Shown piece by piece: positions 54,426 through 64,000 of a DNA stretch of 64,000 bases. Source of the stretch: Akebia trifoliata. Taxonomy: Eukaryota > Streptophyta > Magnoliopsida > Ranunculales > Lardizabalaceae. Made by a program: the position numbers and the translations under genes. The notes below the pieces were generated by a model. The model worked only from the letters and a program-made list of their open reading frames with translations. It ran no database searches and was not told where the DNA came from. The DNA lies in the NCBI GenBank assembly GCA_017979445.1, contig CM030714.1, positions 16,983,892 through 17,047,891 on the forward strand, written 5' to 3'. Positions within the stretch are counted from its first letter, which is position 1. Each line of letters starts with the position of its first letter.

Positions 54426-55336
54426 TGTTAAAATAAATATGAATAAATATTGATTAATATTTATTTAAAATTGATTAAAATAAAATTAATTTAGTTTGTT
54501 TTAAAATAATATTTGAAAGTTACTTTATGATTGGCGTACTTTTTGTTAAAGAAAAGTGAGTATTTTTTTTTTTAAAGAACATTTCTATTGATTGATATCT
54601 TTTCATATGGATTGAAGTTTGTAAAAGTACTTTTTCGTTCATTTTTTCAAATATCTTGTAAAACCCACATTGCTTTTTAAATGTTTTGGAGGGATTTTTC
54701 AAATCTATAAATAAGAATTTATTCTCAACTCTTTCTTCATTCCAAGACTTTCTCTTTGAGAGCTCGTAATGGCTTCTAGCTATATGGAAATTAAATAATT
54801 CTTTTTTATTATATATATACAATACAATAAGAAAAAAAGATAATAAAGAAAGAGAGAGAGAGAAAAAAAAATTAAATATTTAATTGGGCCATCCAATTTT
54901 GGATGGCCGATCCGAAAGGTGTCGAAAGGGCCTATAAGGTGCTTAACGGATTCTTTGATCCGAATAAGTGCCTAGTAGTTCTAATGGGTTTAATACCTAT
55001 TGAGATTCTTAAACCATTTACGAATGGATGTGACTTTGTGATTGTTATCTATTTATGGAGATCAATTATGTTAAAATTAATAATTCAAAAATTTTCTACA
55101 AAAGAGGCATTCGTGTATTTGAGATTCTGAGTGACAAATTTACTCAAAATAGTGCAAATTTTGATAAAATATATAGTTGTGATAAAACTGGGCTCTATTG
55201 TATCCTGAAAACAAGTTCACCAGTAACCCATTTGCATCTTCGTGTTCAATCGGAGTGGGCGCGTCTGTTGTTTATAAGACAACGTAAATTACTACGTGTC
55301 TCAGAGTAATTTTTCAAGTTCTGTTTTTTTCTAACA
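54426..55336 (+). repeat. 5' LTR of the copia element
   Basis: About 911 bp from TGTTAAAATA to TTTTTTCTAACA. Its last 175 bp (from about 55162) match 57557-57726 at high identity, for example ATCTTCGTGTTCAATCG and GTCTATAAGACAA-type text. The start is inferred from the TSD and TG; the outer 730 bp have no partner to confirm them. Confidence 0.65.
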
Positions 55337-55389
55337 ATTTTTAGATAACATACTATTGCTCTAATGACACAAAACATCAAATTTATGAA

Positions 55390-56185
55390 TTAAGACCTTG
55401 TAAAACTTGATTGTTTTGATGGGTCAAATTTCAAACGATGGCAACAGAAGGTTTTATTTATGCTCCGTCAATCTAAGGTCGCGTATGTTCTTACAACAGC
55501 ATGTCCAACTATTTCAATGGATGCAACTTCTGAATCAATTGACGCTCAACGAAAATGGCAAGATGATGATCTGGATTGTCGAGATCATGTACTCAATGCA
55601 ATGACTGATAGATTGTTCAATTCATTTTGTAAGTACACAACTGCTAAAGAATTATGGGACTCACTAGAGAAGAAGTATTTAACCGAAGATACGGGTACAA
55701 AAACTTTTTTAGTTTCTAAATACTTTGATTTTAAAATGACAGAAAATAAATCTATTCTTGAACAAGTTCAAGAGTTGCAATTTATTATTACCGAGATGGA
55801 GGAAGAAAATATTAAACTTCCTGAAAGTTTCCAAGTAGGTGCAATTATCTCCAAATTACCACTCAGTTGGAAAGACTATAGAAAAACCCTGTCTCATAAT
55901 AAAAATTTGCAAACTCTACATGAGATTTTCTAAGTTTTAAAAATAGAATAAGAAAATAAGATCAGAGGTAAAAAGGATGATTGCTTTGAATCAATTAAGG
56001 CTCATATAGTTGAGTCTATAATTCAAGAAAATAAAAAATATAACAAGCCTTTTACCAATAGAAAAGCATTCAAGAAATTTATTAGAAAAAATGGTCATGG
56101 TTAGTTCAAAAAGAATGATGGCGACTGTTATTTGTGTAGGAAAAAAGGACATTTTGCAAGAGATTGTAGAAAACATTAAGGTAAG
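55390..56185 (+). pseudogene. gag: Copia gag (UBN2-type) with zinc knuckle
   Basis: The frame begins near LVKLDCFDGSNFKRWQQKVL and runs through KWQDDDLDCRDHVLNAMTD, YTTAKELWDSLEKKYLTED, FKMTENKSILEQVQELQFII and a LPLSWKDYRKTLSH stretch, the typical UBN2 gag fold. From 55931 it has several in-frame TAA/TAG codons, and the frame can be followed to a canonical CCHC knuckle CYLCRKKGHFARDC (CX2CX4HX4C) at 56126-56167. Gag forms the particle and binds RNA. The first in-frame Met (55460) is internal to the homology, so the original start is lost or lies upstream. Non-functional. Confidence 0.85.
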
Positions 56186-56189
56186 AAAC

Positions 56190-56901
56190 TAAAAACCGAA
56201 TCTAACATGGTAGGAGATGTAGTGGTTGCCATTATGTCTGAAGTGAATATGATTGAAACAAAAAGACATTGATAGATCGACTCAGGAGCAACACGACATG
56301 TGTTTTTCAAATTATACAAAACTCAAGAAGAATGCCAACTTTACTTGAAAAATTCTTCTACCATCAAGATTGCCGGATCCGGTACTATGGAACTCAAACT
56401 TATTTCTAGAAAGATTCTCTTATTAAAGGATATTCTACATGCTCCAGAAATTAGGAAGAATTTAATTTCTTCTTGTATGTTAGACAAAAATGGGTTCAAG
56501 TTAGTCCTTCATTCCGGAAAACTGATCTTGACCAAAGATTATATTTTCATTGGCAAAGGGTATATTGTAAAAAATATGATTAAATTGAATATAATCAATG
56601 AAAGTACTTTGCTTATATTGTTGAGTTTTTCGATTTGTGGCATGCTAGATTAGGACATTTAAATTCTCAATCTATAAAGAATATGATGAATTTAAACTTA
56701 GTACCTAAGTTTAATAAAGAAAATGATGATAAATGTCATATATGTATTCAGTCTAAAATAGTAAAAAAATCACATCATAGTGTAGAGAGAACTTCTACTA
56801 TCTTAGAATTATTACATTCAAATTTATGCGAATTAAATGGGATACTAACTAGAGTTGGTAAAAGATATTTTATCACTTTTATTAATGATTTTAGTAGATA
56901 C

Positions 56902-56936
<35 letters not shown>

Positions 56937-57550
56937 AGAAATAAAAATGATGCTTTTGAAGCTTTTAAATTATATAAAGCATAAGTAAAAAATTAATTAG
57001 AAAAAAAAATTAAAATTTTAAGAAGTAATAGAAGAAGAGAATATTTTGATAATGATTTTACTGTTTATTGTAAAAATTTTATAATTATACATGAAACTTC
57101 TGTCTCTAGAACACCTCAACAAAACGGTGTAACGGAATGTAAGAATAGGATATTAATAGAAATGATAAATTCTATGCTAATAAATTCTGATTTACCTATG
57201 AATTTATAGGGTGCAACTTTGTATTTTGCATGTCATATTTTAAATAGAGTACCGTATTATAAAGTTAACAAAACACCATGTGAACTATGAAAATAGAAAA
57301 TTGAATGTAAAATATTTGTGAGTTTGGGGTTGTTTAGCCTATGTTAAAAAATCAAATGACAAGATTAAAAAATTAGACTTTAGAACATATAAGTGTGCTT
57401 TTATAGGATATGCTCAAAATAGTAAAGCTTATCGCTTTTTAAACTTAGATGATAATGTTATTATCGAATTTGTAGAAGTACAATTTTTTGAAAAACTTCA
57501 ACATAAAGATAATGTTTCTAATTTAAAAAATGAAACCCATTCTGAACAAG
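56190..57550 (+). pseudogene. pol: Copia protease, GAG-pre-integrase and integrase remnant
   Basis: The protease active site IDSGATRHVF lies at about 56276-56305, directly after a stop. LHAPEIRKNLIS and GKGYIVKNMIKLN lead to the GAG-pre-integrase finger WHARLGHLN...CHICIQSK (56633-56755). The integrase core begins LLHSNLCELNG and FITFINDFSRYYY. Both positions where copia integrases carry Asp (HSD and IDD) have Asn here. A (TA)n tract replaces the next codons, after which fragments such as SRTPQQNGVTECKNR (catalytic Glu region) and VWGCLAYVKKSND follow with stops. The homology stops near 57550, where the 3' LTR fragment begins; RT and RNase H are deleted. Confidence 0.83.
56903..56933. repeat. 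(TA)n microsatellite in copia integrase
   Basis: About 14 TA units inside the integrase frame. They encode an artificial YIYIYIY stretch and end the open frame. A post-insertion expansion. Confidence 0.85.
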
Positions 57551-57726
57551 TGTTAGGAAATATACAGTTGTGATAAAATTGGGTTGTATTGTATCCTGAA
57601 GACAAGTTCGCCAACAACCCATCTGCATCTTCGTGTTCAATCGAAGTGGGGGCGTCTGTTGTCTATAAGACAATGTAGATTACTACGTACCTCAGAATAA
57701 TTTTTCAAGTTCTATTTTTGCAAACA
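57551..57726 (+). repeat. Truncated 3' LTR of the copia element
   Basis: About 170 bp matching the last part of the 5' LTR and ending CAAACA before GTTCC. It follows integrase directly. The outer 730 bp of the LTR, RT and RNase H were lost, probably in one deletion. Confidence 0.75.
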
Positions 57727-57731
57727 GTTCC

Positions 57732-59180
57732 TTGGGTCTTTCTCTTACCCTCTCTCTTAGTCTCTTGACTTATTGTCATATATTTTGCATTTTTAGCTTA
57801 GTTTTCCTTTTGAGTTTATATAATTAAATGAGAGAGTGAAGATGGTGTAATCTATTTTCCATTAACGAATTGAAGTTCATTTTTCTCCATTTGTCTCTCT
57901 TTCTTACTTACAATGTAACACCCCAGATTTTTAATTGTGTATCTTGAGGAAAATTTGTTGGTCAAACAAATAGAAAATTGTTCTAGATTATGAATATGAC
58001 ATCCAACTATGTTATTAGATTCGCACCGAAAATTAACCAAAATCGATTATAAGACTGCAAATATCGAAGTTTAAAACATAGACTTACTAGACAAATGAAA
58101 ACAATTGTTAATACCTGTTATGTCCTTGGGACGTTATAGATACCTATTTAACCAAAACTTTATAGATTTTCTATTCTTGCATTTTTTTCTTTTCTAAGAG
58201 AAATCTTAGTCAATAAAATTCTAGCCTCTGAAAACATTCCGATTCAATTTTTGATCACTTAGAGAATTTGTTAGGGTTCGTCGTAGGATAAGAAATTGTC
58301 CACTCATCAAGAGCTTGAAGACAAATTTGAAAGCTAGGTCTTTCGATCACTCCAAAAATGATAAACTTCACAACAACTTAGATCTCTACATTCTTCACGA
58401 GTTCTTAGCTTCAAAACTAAGGTAGGGAATTTATAAACCTTATTGATGGTTATAGTATTTCATGCATAGTAGTTTTTAATCCCAAAGTTAGTATGTTCTT
58501 AAATATTAGGAAAAATATTTATGGTTATTAAAATTGTGATTTACTTTGTTGTGTGATGATTTCAGAAATAAAACCAAGTTTTAAAAATTATTTTTATTTA
58601 AATCAAAGAAATACTGAACCTGGAATTTTAGGAAAAAATTGCAGGTTGGTAGAAGCCTTTATTTCTAGAAAAGGTTCTGTCGATGCCATCGATAGAAAAT
58701 ATTTTTTGCCCTAAAGATTATTTCGGATTTCCACCAATTTTGTTCATTTTCCTCAAAATAATTCTAAAAGATGATTTCGGGCGTAAAACATTGTTTAAAT
58801 TCTTTTTCAATCAGTTCAAAGCCTTTTAAGAATTTTGATTGAGACTTCAAAAATTTTGAAAACAAACATTTGAATTATTGAAAATTTGAGGGATCTCATT
58901 ATAGGTGCGATGCCCTATGAAAGTGAGTATGGACTCTCGTTGTGTGTGTGTGTTAGCGAGTGGGTATTCGGATTTAACTTTACATTCTATTATCATGAGG
59001 TGATTGTTGCATATTTATTTAAATTTTATTATCACGAGGAAATGAGTATTGTTTGTTTACTTTATGGGCTGGGTTGTTGTATGGTAGGAAATTGGATATC
59101 CTTTCCACACACTTGTAATGTTTTGTTTTATTTTTTTAAAGAAAATAATATTATATGTAATTATTTTGAGATCTATTAAT
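57732..59180. other. No gene recognised; possible old LTR start
   Basis: AT-rich sequence. TGTAACACCCCAGATTTTTA at about 57912 looks like a plant LTR start and resembles TGTACTACCTCGAGTTTTTA at 61687, both followed by a TATCTTGAG-type motif. No internal domain of a matching element is visible. A 97-codon frame at 58886-59179 is hydrophobic and unremarkable. Confidence 0.4.
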
Positions 59181-60090
59181 GTCACGCTTCGAAATCCCAA
59201 CACAAATCCCGAAGAATCATTTGTTAGAATCTCGAGGTATGATAAAGAAATCACTCATTCTATGCATAACAATAAATAATAAAATCCAGATTAAAGAAAT
59301 ATAACGTAACGAAAAATTGACTAACATCCAAAAATCAAAGTGAATAGAAGATATCATCAAACATACTCGTGATATAAAATCCTGAATCTCATAAATACAT
59401 TAAATTGCAAAGTCCCCAAACTAATACATATCTCTCATATATAAGCATAACAACCATTAAAATCCTATGACAATCTTCAAATCGATGGTAACGGCAATAA
59501 ATCAACAAATTACTCCTCAGGGACCTCTTTATATGACTCTTCATAAACAAGCTCTTCAACATTAAAAAATCTGAAACGGTAAATGGTAGGATGACTAATG
59601 GTGGAATTACTCAGCAAGATGAACATCATTCTAACAAGTAGTCACTGATGAAATGTCACGCCTTGAAATCCCAATATGAATCCTAAGGATTCCTCTACTA
59701 GAATCTCGAGGTATGATAAATAAACCACTCATTTTAAGCATAACAATAGACAATAAAATTTCTGTTTAAATAAATATAACGTAACGAAAAATATACTAAA
59801 ATATCTAGAGTATACGAAAGCTATCATCAAATATAGTCATGATAAAAAATTATTAATTTCATAAATACATTAAATTACAAAGTTCCCAAAGTAATATATA
59901 TCCCTTATATATAATCATAACAACTGCTAAAATCCTATGACAATCCTTAAACCAACGACAATGACAAGATATTAACAAATCAATCCTCAAGGACTTCTTC
60001 GAAAGACTCCTCAAAAACTAAAATTTATTGAAATGGTGAATAGTAGGATGAGTAACAGGGGTGTTACTCATTATAAAAGAAAAATACATA
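59181..60090. repeat. Tandem pair of ~450-470 bp units
   Basis: Copy 1 (59181-59653) and copy 2 (59654 to about 60090) share TGTCACGC.T.GAAATCCCAA, TAGAATCTCGAGGTATGATA, TATAACGTAACGAAAAA, AATACATTAAATTACAAAGT and TGGTAGGATGA-type segments in order, at roughly 75-80% identity by eye. TGTCACGCC-type starts are common in plant LTRs, so these may be two partial LTRs or a local duplication. Confidence 0.7.
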
Positions 60091-62552
60091 ATAAGAATAC
60101 GATGATGTAATTGGTAAGAGAGTTGAGGAACACACTGATACAACAGCCTCGACATGCATCATCAATATTCCAAATGCCCCGCGATGTGAAATCCCATAGT
60201 TAGTATTTGATTTTGTAGTCGGTCGTTGTTACCACACTTAGGTGACCATTTATACTACTCAAAATTACCCATTGACCAAGGTCCAAATACTCAGACCAAT
60301 TACGTTGATCATTCATTTGATGACTAGAGATTAAAAGTGATCACCAACTAGTCTAAGAACGAACTCCTTGTGTTTACGTTTATCAAGAGACAATACATGT
60401 GAGCCTCAAACTATCTCTACACTATACAAAGATCACCTTTACACATAATTGTTCCCTAGAAAAAGAAGGAAAATTCTCGAATCTCAAGAGCTGCACTATC
60501 CTTTAAGGTATCTCATACTACACAAGAGAATAAAATATCAAGTGTTATCCTAGATTGACCCACCGCTTTCAAAAATATAGCAATGTGTCACTCTTTATAG
60601 ATTTTCTACAACCATTTTCTAGTAAATAAATATAGTTTTGTTTTATAGTGTATATATATACATGTATATAATTTTTTTTTTTATCAAAAATACAAAATAA
60701 TGGTAATGCTCTCCAGTTCCATCTATCCATCTATCATATCTCCACTTGATCGTGAAAATATGTGAGATATTCATCCATCTATCTATTTATAATGCAATGG
60801 TATTGGTTAAGCCACTACATACCTTTAGAGTCATTGTCCCATCAAACAATTGAAAACATACATTCTCACTATTCATCCATCAATCAATCGATCAATTGCA
60901 TATTTTCTTACATATTTATCAAATATATATTTTCTAGAAAGTGTTTGTGATTCTAAGACATCAACCAATCCCATATGATGGTCTTGACTGAATAGAAAAG
61001 ACTTAGAAAATACGATAAAATCATAAATAGTTAAAATTTGACTAAATATTGGAAAAATGATATTTCAAAATTCTCTAACTATAGAATAGGCTTTTAGAAA
61101 TGAAAGCCTTAAATAAATGTATTGAAATCATGTAATTTTTGTAGTTTAATTTAAATTAACGTAAAAAATATTGAGATTTGAAAATATGATAAAAATGACG
61201 TAAATTACATTTTGTTATTGGAACCAAAAATTATATTTTGATAAGTAAAGATTTGGATTTTTAAATCATTTTTATTATTTCCAAATGAGAGGTAATCTTT
61301 TAAGTTCATTAAATAAATTAAAATAAATAGACATTTATAAAATGTTTTTAATAAAAATAAGGTGTTGCAAAATGCATATATTGGTGGGGAATACCTATGT
61401 TGAAAACATGTTGAATTGGATATTTTAGCATAAGGTCGGTCAAACAAGGTAGGTTGGATGACTAAACCCAAGACTTGTTGGGGATATAGGTCGGCCAACC
61501 GAGCATTGTTGGGTTGACCAAGCATAATAATTTTTCATCTTCTTCTCTGATTTCATCCTAAACTCGCCCTCAATCCTTTTATAATTTTTTTCAATTATTC
61601 ATGATCATAAAATTAATAGATCTATTCTTTTTCTAAATTTTAACACAATATTTACAAATTTAAAATAAAATCAAGGATTAACATTGTACTACCTCGAGTT
61701 TTTAACTCGTATCTTGAGAAAATCTGATAGTGAAATTTTGAAAAAATTCTAAAAGAAAAATTTAGAGTAAAATACTCGGATTTTGTTCAATTCACTTTCA
61801 AAGAAAATCAACTTTGCCATTGAATTCAGAAATGTTGAAATATATACTTTAGCTTGTAAGCAAGCTTGAATTTGAGTTCAGATGAAAAAGTTATGAAATC
61901 CTCGAATTTCGTATTGAGTGGGACCCAAAATAATGAAATTTCATTAGAACGAGAACAAAAAAAATTCGACGTCACCATTAGATCAGCAACGAATAATTAT
62001 TCGAAATGAAATATTCATTCGTCAAATTTCGAGTCCGAAAAGTAAAGATATCGTCGACCAGGAAAATAAATAGAAAATTACAAGGATGCCCTCAACCTTG
62101 TTATAAAAGAAGGTTGACTTTCTTTTTAAGTCATTCTCTTATTCTCCAAAGATTCAACTTTTTCCAACCCAAGGGTTTCGATTCATTATTGTCAAGAACC
62201 GTTGAGAACGAGGCTAAGTTGAACCTCGACAAAGAAGGCAAAGTTGTTTGCTACGACGAGAGCTACAACTTCACCATCTTTGTTTGCTTATTTTTGAATG
62301 TCTTCCCCATCCTCCATAAAAAATCAGTCGTATACTTCAAGTGAGCCTTAACATACTCCATCCAAAGGCTTCATCGAGTTAAGAGATAAATCTATCTTTT
62401 ATTATAGAAAAGAAGGATAGCGCAGTCGTTGGATACTTTGCAAATCCTCATTCGTTTTGCAACCAAGTCAGCCTAATGTCGACTATCATGCCATCTAGCC
62501 TTGATGTTCATGCTAGCTCATCACTTTTGGAGACCACGAACTTCGGTAGGGG
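60091..62552. other. Anonymous AT-rich region
   Basis: No convincing gene. Open frames (62-112 codons) lack recognisable domains. The sequence from about 61687 onwards, with TATAAAAG near 62103, may be LTR/leader of an unassigned element cut by element E's LTR, but that is weak. Confidence 0.4.
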
Positions 62553-64000
62553 TGAAAGCGTCCTCGATCCGCGGGGTGTGCAGATCCACTTTTGACCCTT
62601 GAGGTTTGGGAGTCGCCACCTAGTTATTAAGGTCTACGAATCAAACTGACTCTAAAAAAGGTAAACATTACTAATCTACGAAAGAAAAAATGGTTCGGGG
62701 ATCACGTTACGGGGTTGGAAGGTATTAGGCACCAACCCCGCCCGGCCAAAGCCGATCTCTACTAATTTCCCAAATAAATTATATTGCTAAAAAAACTTAG
62801 ATAAAAACATTAAAAAATTATACCTTTCCGAAGATAACTTTATCGTTCCCTTAGATCTGACAGAGTAACTCCTTGTTCAGTATTCCTTGCTTCAGTTTAT
62901 TTTTGGATTTGATTTCTGATCTCCGAGGTGAGGTATCCCTTCCTTAGATCTGGATTCTTCAGATTTGTTTATGGATTTTGGGGGTGTTTTTGAAGAGCTT
63001 CTAAGTGTTTTTTGAGCTAAAATTGAGGTATGGGTGTTAGGTAAGGAGTTGGGGCTTCAAAACTGAGGTTTATGGGAGGCTTGGGGGGCATTTTGACCTA
63101 CTTCTCTTAAGGTTTTTTATTTGATACGAAAATAAGGTGTGAGCACCTCTATTTATAGATTTTTTAAGGGCTGATTTAGATAGAATTAGTGTTTGATTAT
63201 AATTCTTTTAGTTAAAGGTGTATTTTAGTTAGAATTGTTTTAGGTAGAGTTGTATTTTAGTTAGAACTCTATTAAATAGAGTTATATTTTGGTTAGAATT
63301 CTTTTAGGTAGAGTTATTATTTAATTAGAAATCTATTAGGATTTTGACTTTTGGTCTTATTTGATTGACTTTAAGATTTTGACTTTAGTCTTAATTGATT
63401 GACTTTAAGATTTTGACTTTAGTATTGCTTAATTGACTTTAATTTTGATTTTAGTCTTACTTGATTGACTTTAATACCTTGAATTTAGTCTTGCTTGATT
63501 GAATTTGATTTTTTGGAGAATCCCCCTTATTATATCTTTAATTCTTTGGACCCCCAAATGGAAGGGTCCTTAAAGAAATATCTTGCGAACCCTCAACAAT
63601 TTTGCCTGAGAGTCCGATTGATCGATTTTTTAGTTTCAATTTTTAAATTAATTTCATTAATATTTCACTTTAATTATTTAATGTTTTATTTATTAAATTC
63701 AAAATTTTTAATTATGAAAGTTGTGAAATTATCATTTTGCCCCTAGAGAGGACTTTTCGTATTTTAAGTGGTTTTTTATGTTCCAGGATATTTTAGAATC
63801 GATTTTTCGTAAGGAATTCAATGGAAATGTTGGTTTGTGTCATTTATAAAAGTTTTTGTGTGAAATAGTCGTGAACTTTATGAGGGGTATTTTTGTAATT
63901 TTGTCAAATTTTGTGAAAATTGGTGAAATGATTTATTTGGTTTCGATTTGTTGTTTTATGTGTTTGAAAGAGTTTTCTTAAGCATAATGTAGGCTCTAAG
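62553..64000 (-). repeat. Element E LTR (incomplete at window edge)
   Basis: Minus-strand LTR of the A/B/C family. The plus strand starts TGAAAGCGTCCTCGATCCGC and the last 1448 bp of the window follow the LTR in order. The left flank has no PBS, so this is a 3' or solo LTR; any internal region would lie to the right. It has more substitutions than the LTRs of A and B (for example the decayed U5 hairpin at about 62566-62590), so it is an older copy. TATA text reads on the minus strand near 63150-63170. Confidence 0.88.

Larger units (their letters stand above)
54426..57726 (+). mobile_element. Degenerate Ty1/copia element, RT deleted
   Basis: The 5' LTR (54426-55336), gag, protease and part of integrase are present in copia order (integrase before RT). 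RT and RNase H are missing, and a truncated 3' LTR ends at 57726. Flanking GTTTC (54421-54425) and GTTCC (57727-57731) look like a TSD with one mutation. No standard tRNA-Met PBS is visible after the 5' LTR. Many in-frame stops show an old insertion. Confidence 0.8.

Noticed and set aside
54903..55130. 75-codon frame in the copia 5' LTR
   Set aside because: Lies wholly inside the LTR and has no counterpart in the truncated 3' LTR; no recognisable domain.
55337..55390. Copia PBS
   Set aside because: After the 5' LTR I expected a TGGTATCAGAGC-like tRNA-Met site. Only a weak match on the wrong strand (TGCTCTAATGACAC) is present, probably coincidence or decay.
62006..62344. 112-codon frame near the right end
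   Set aside because: No domain. It overlaps a TATA-like and LTR/leader-like tract, and composition is not coding-like.
1..64000. CRISPR arrays, bacterial operons, phage or animal-virus sequences
   Set aside because: Repeats are retroelement UTR minisatellites without regular unique spacers. All viral-type domains belong to plant LTR retrotransposons.

Overview
The window is nuclear DNA of a flowering plant, most likely a eudicot. It is AT-rich, built almost entirely of LTR retrotransposons, and carries one plausible host gene, a membrane-anchored LEA_2/NHL-type protein of 200 aa at 52684-53286. The eudicot assignment is an inference from the style of that gene and of the elements, not from a marker.

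The left three quarters is a nest of Ty3/gypsy elements of the Tat/Ogre type. The hallmarks are an extra ORF upstream of gag, a CX2HX4HX4C knuckle in gag, a G-patch between protease and reverse transcriptase (RT), a second RNase H after the native one, a tRNA-Arg-like primer binding site (PBS), and repeat-rich 3' UTRs. I call them A to E. Element D (minus strand) is oldest and most decayed; it occupies 1-3308 and 45216-49835. Element C (plus, 3309-45215, TSD GGCAT) landed in D's gag. Two younger elements, both antisense to C, landed 384 bp apart inside C's RT: A (13698-25698, TSD GATAG) and B (26083-38626, TSD GAGTA). Without A and B, C is about 17.35 kb. E is an LTR running off the right edge from 62553. 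C's genes are complete in order (ORF1, gag, protease, G-patch, RT, RNase H, additional RNase H, integrase) but broken by stops and frameshifts.

A and B are internally deleted yet have very similar LTR pairs, PBS and polypurine tracts (PPTs). A keeps gag but lost ORF1 and most of pol. B keeps ORF1 but lost gag, protease and RT. Each must have moved with proteins supplied in trans.

The most unusual signals are (1) a fragment of a host beta-1,3-galactosyltransferase (GT31) gene, including its Asp-Asp-Asp motif, inside C's untranslated leader at about 6260-6545; and (2) 3' UTRs built from several different arrays of short inverted repeats whose arms change together between copies, as expected if RNA hairpins are selected or continually regenerated.

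The right quarter (49836-62552) holds a second LTR terminus of D's family, a remnant resembling a plant retroelement gag-like N-terminus behind a TATA box, a fold-back element, the LEA_2 gene, a decayed Ty1/copia element (54426-57726) that lost RT, and a tandem pair of about 450 bp units. The remainder is anonymous AT-rich DNA. No rRNA, functional tRNA, CRISPR array or bacterial-type feature was seen.
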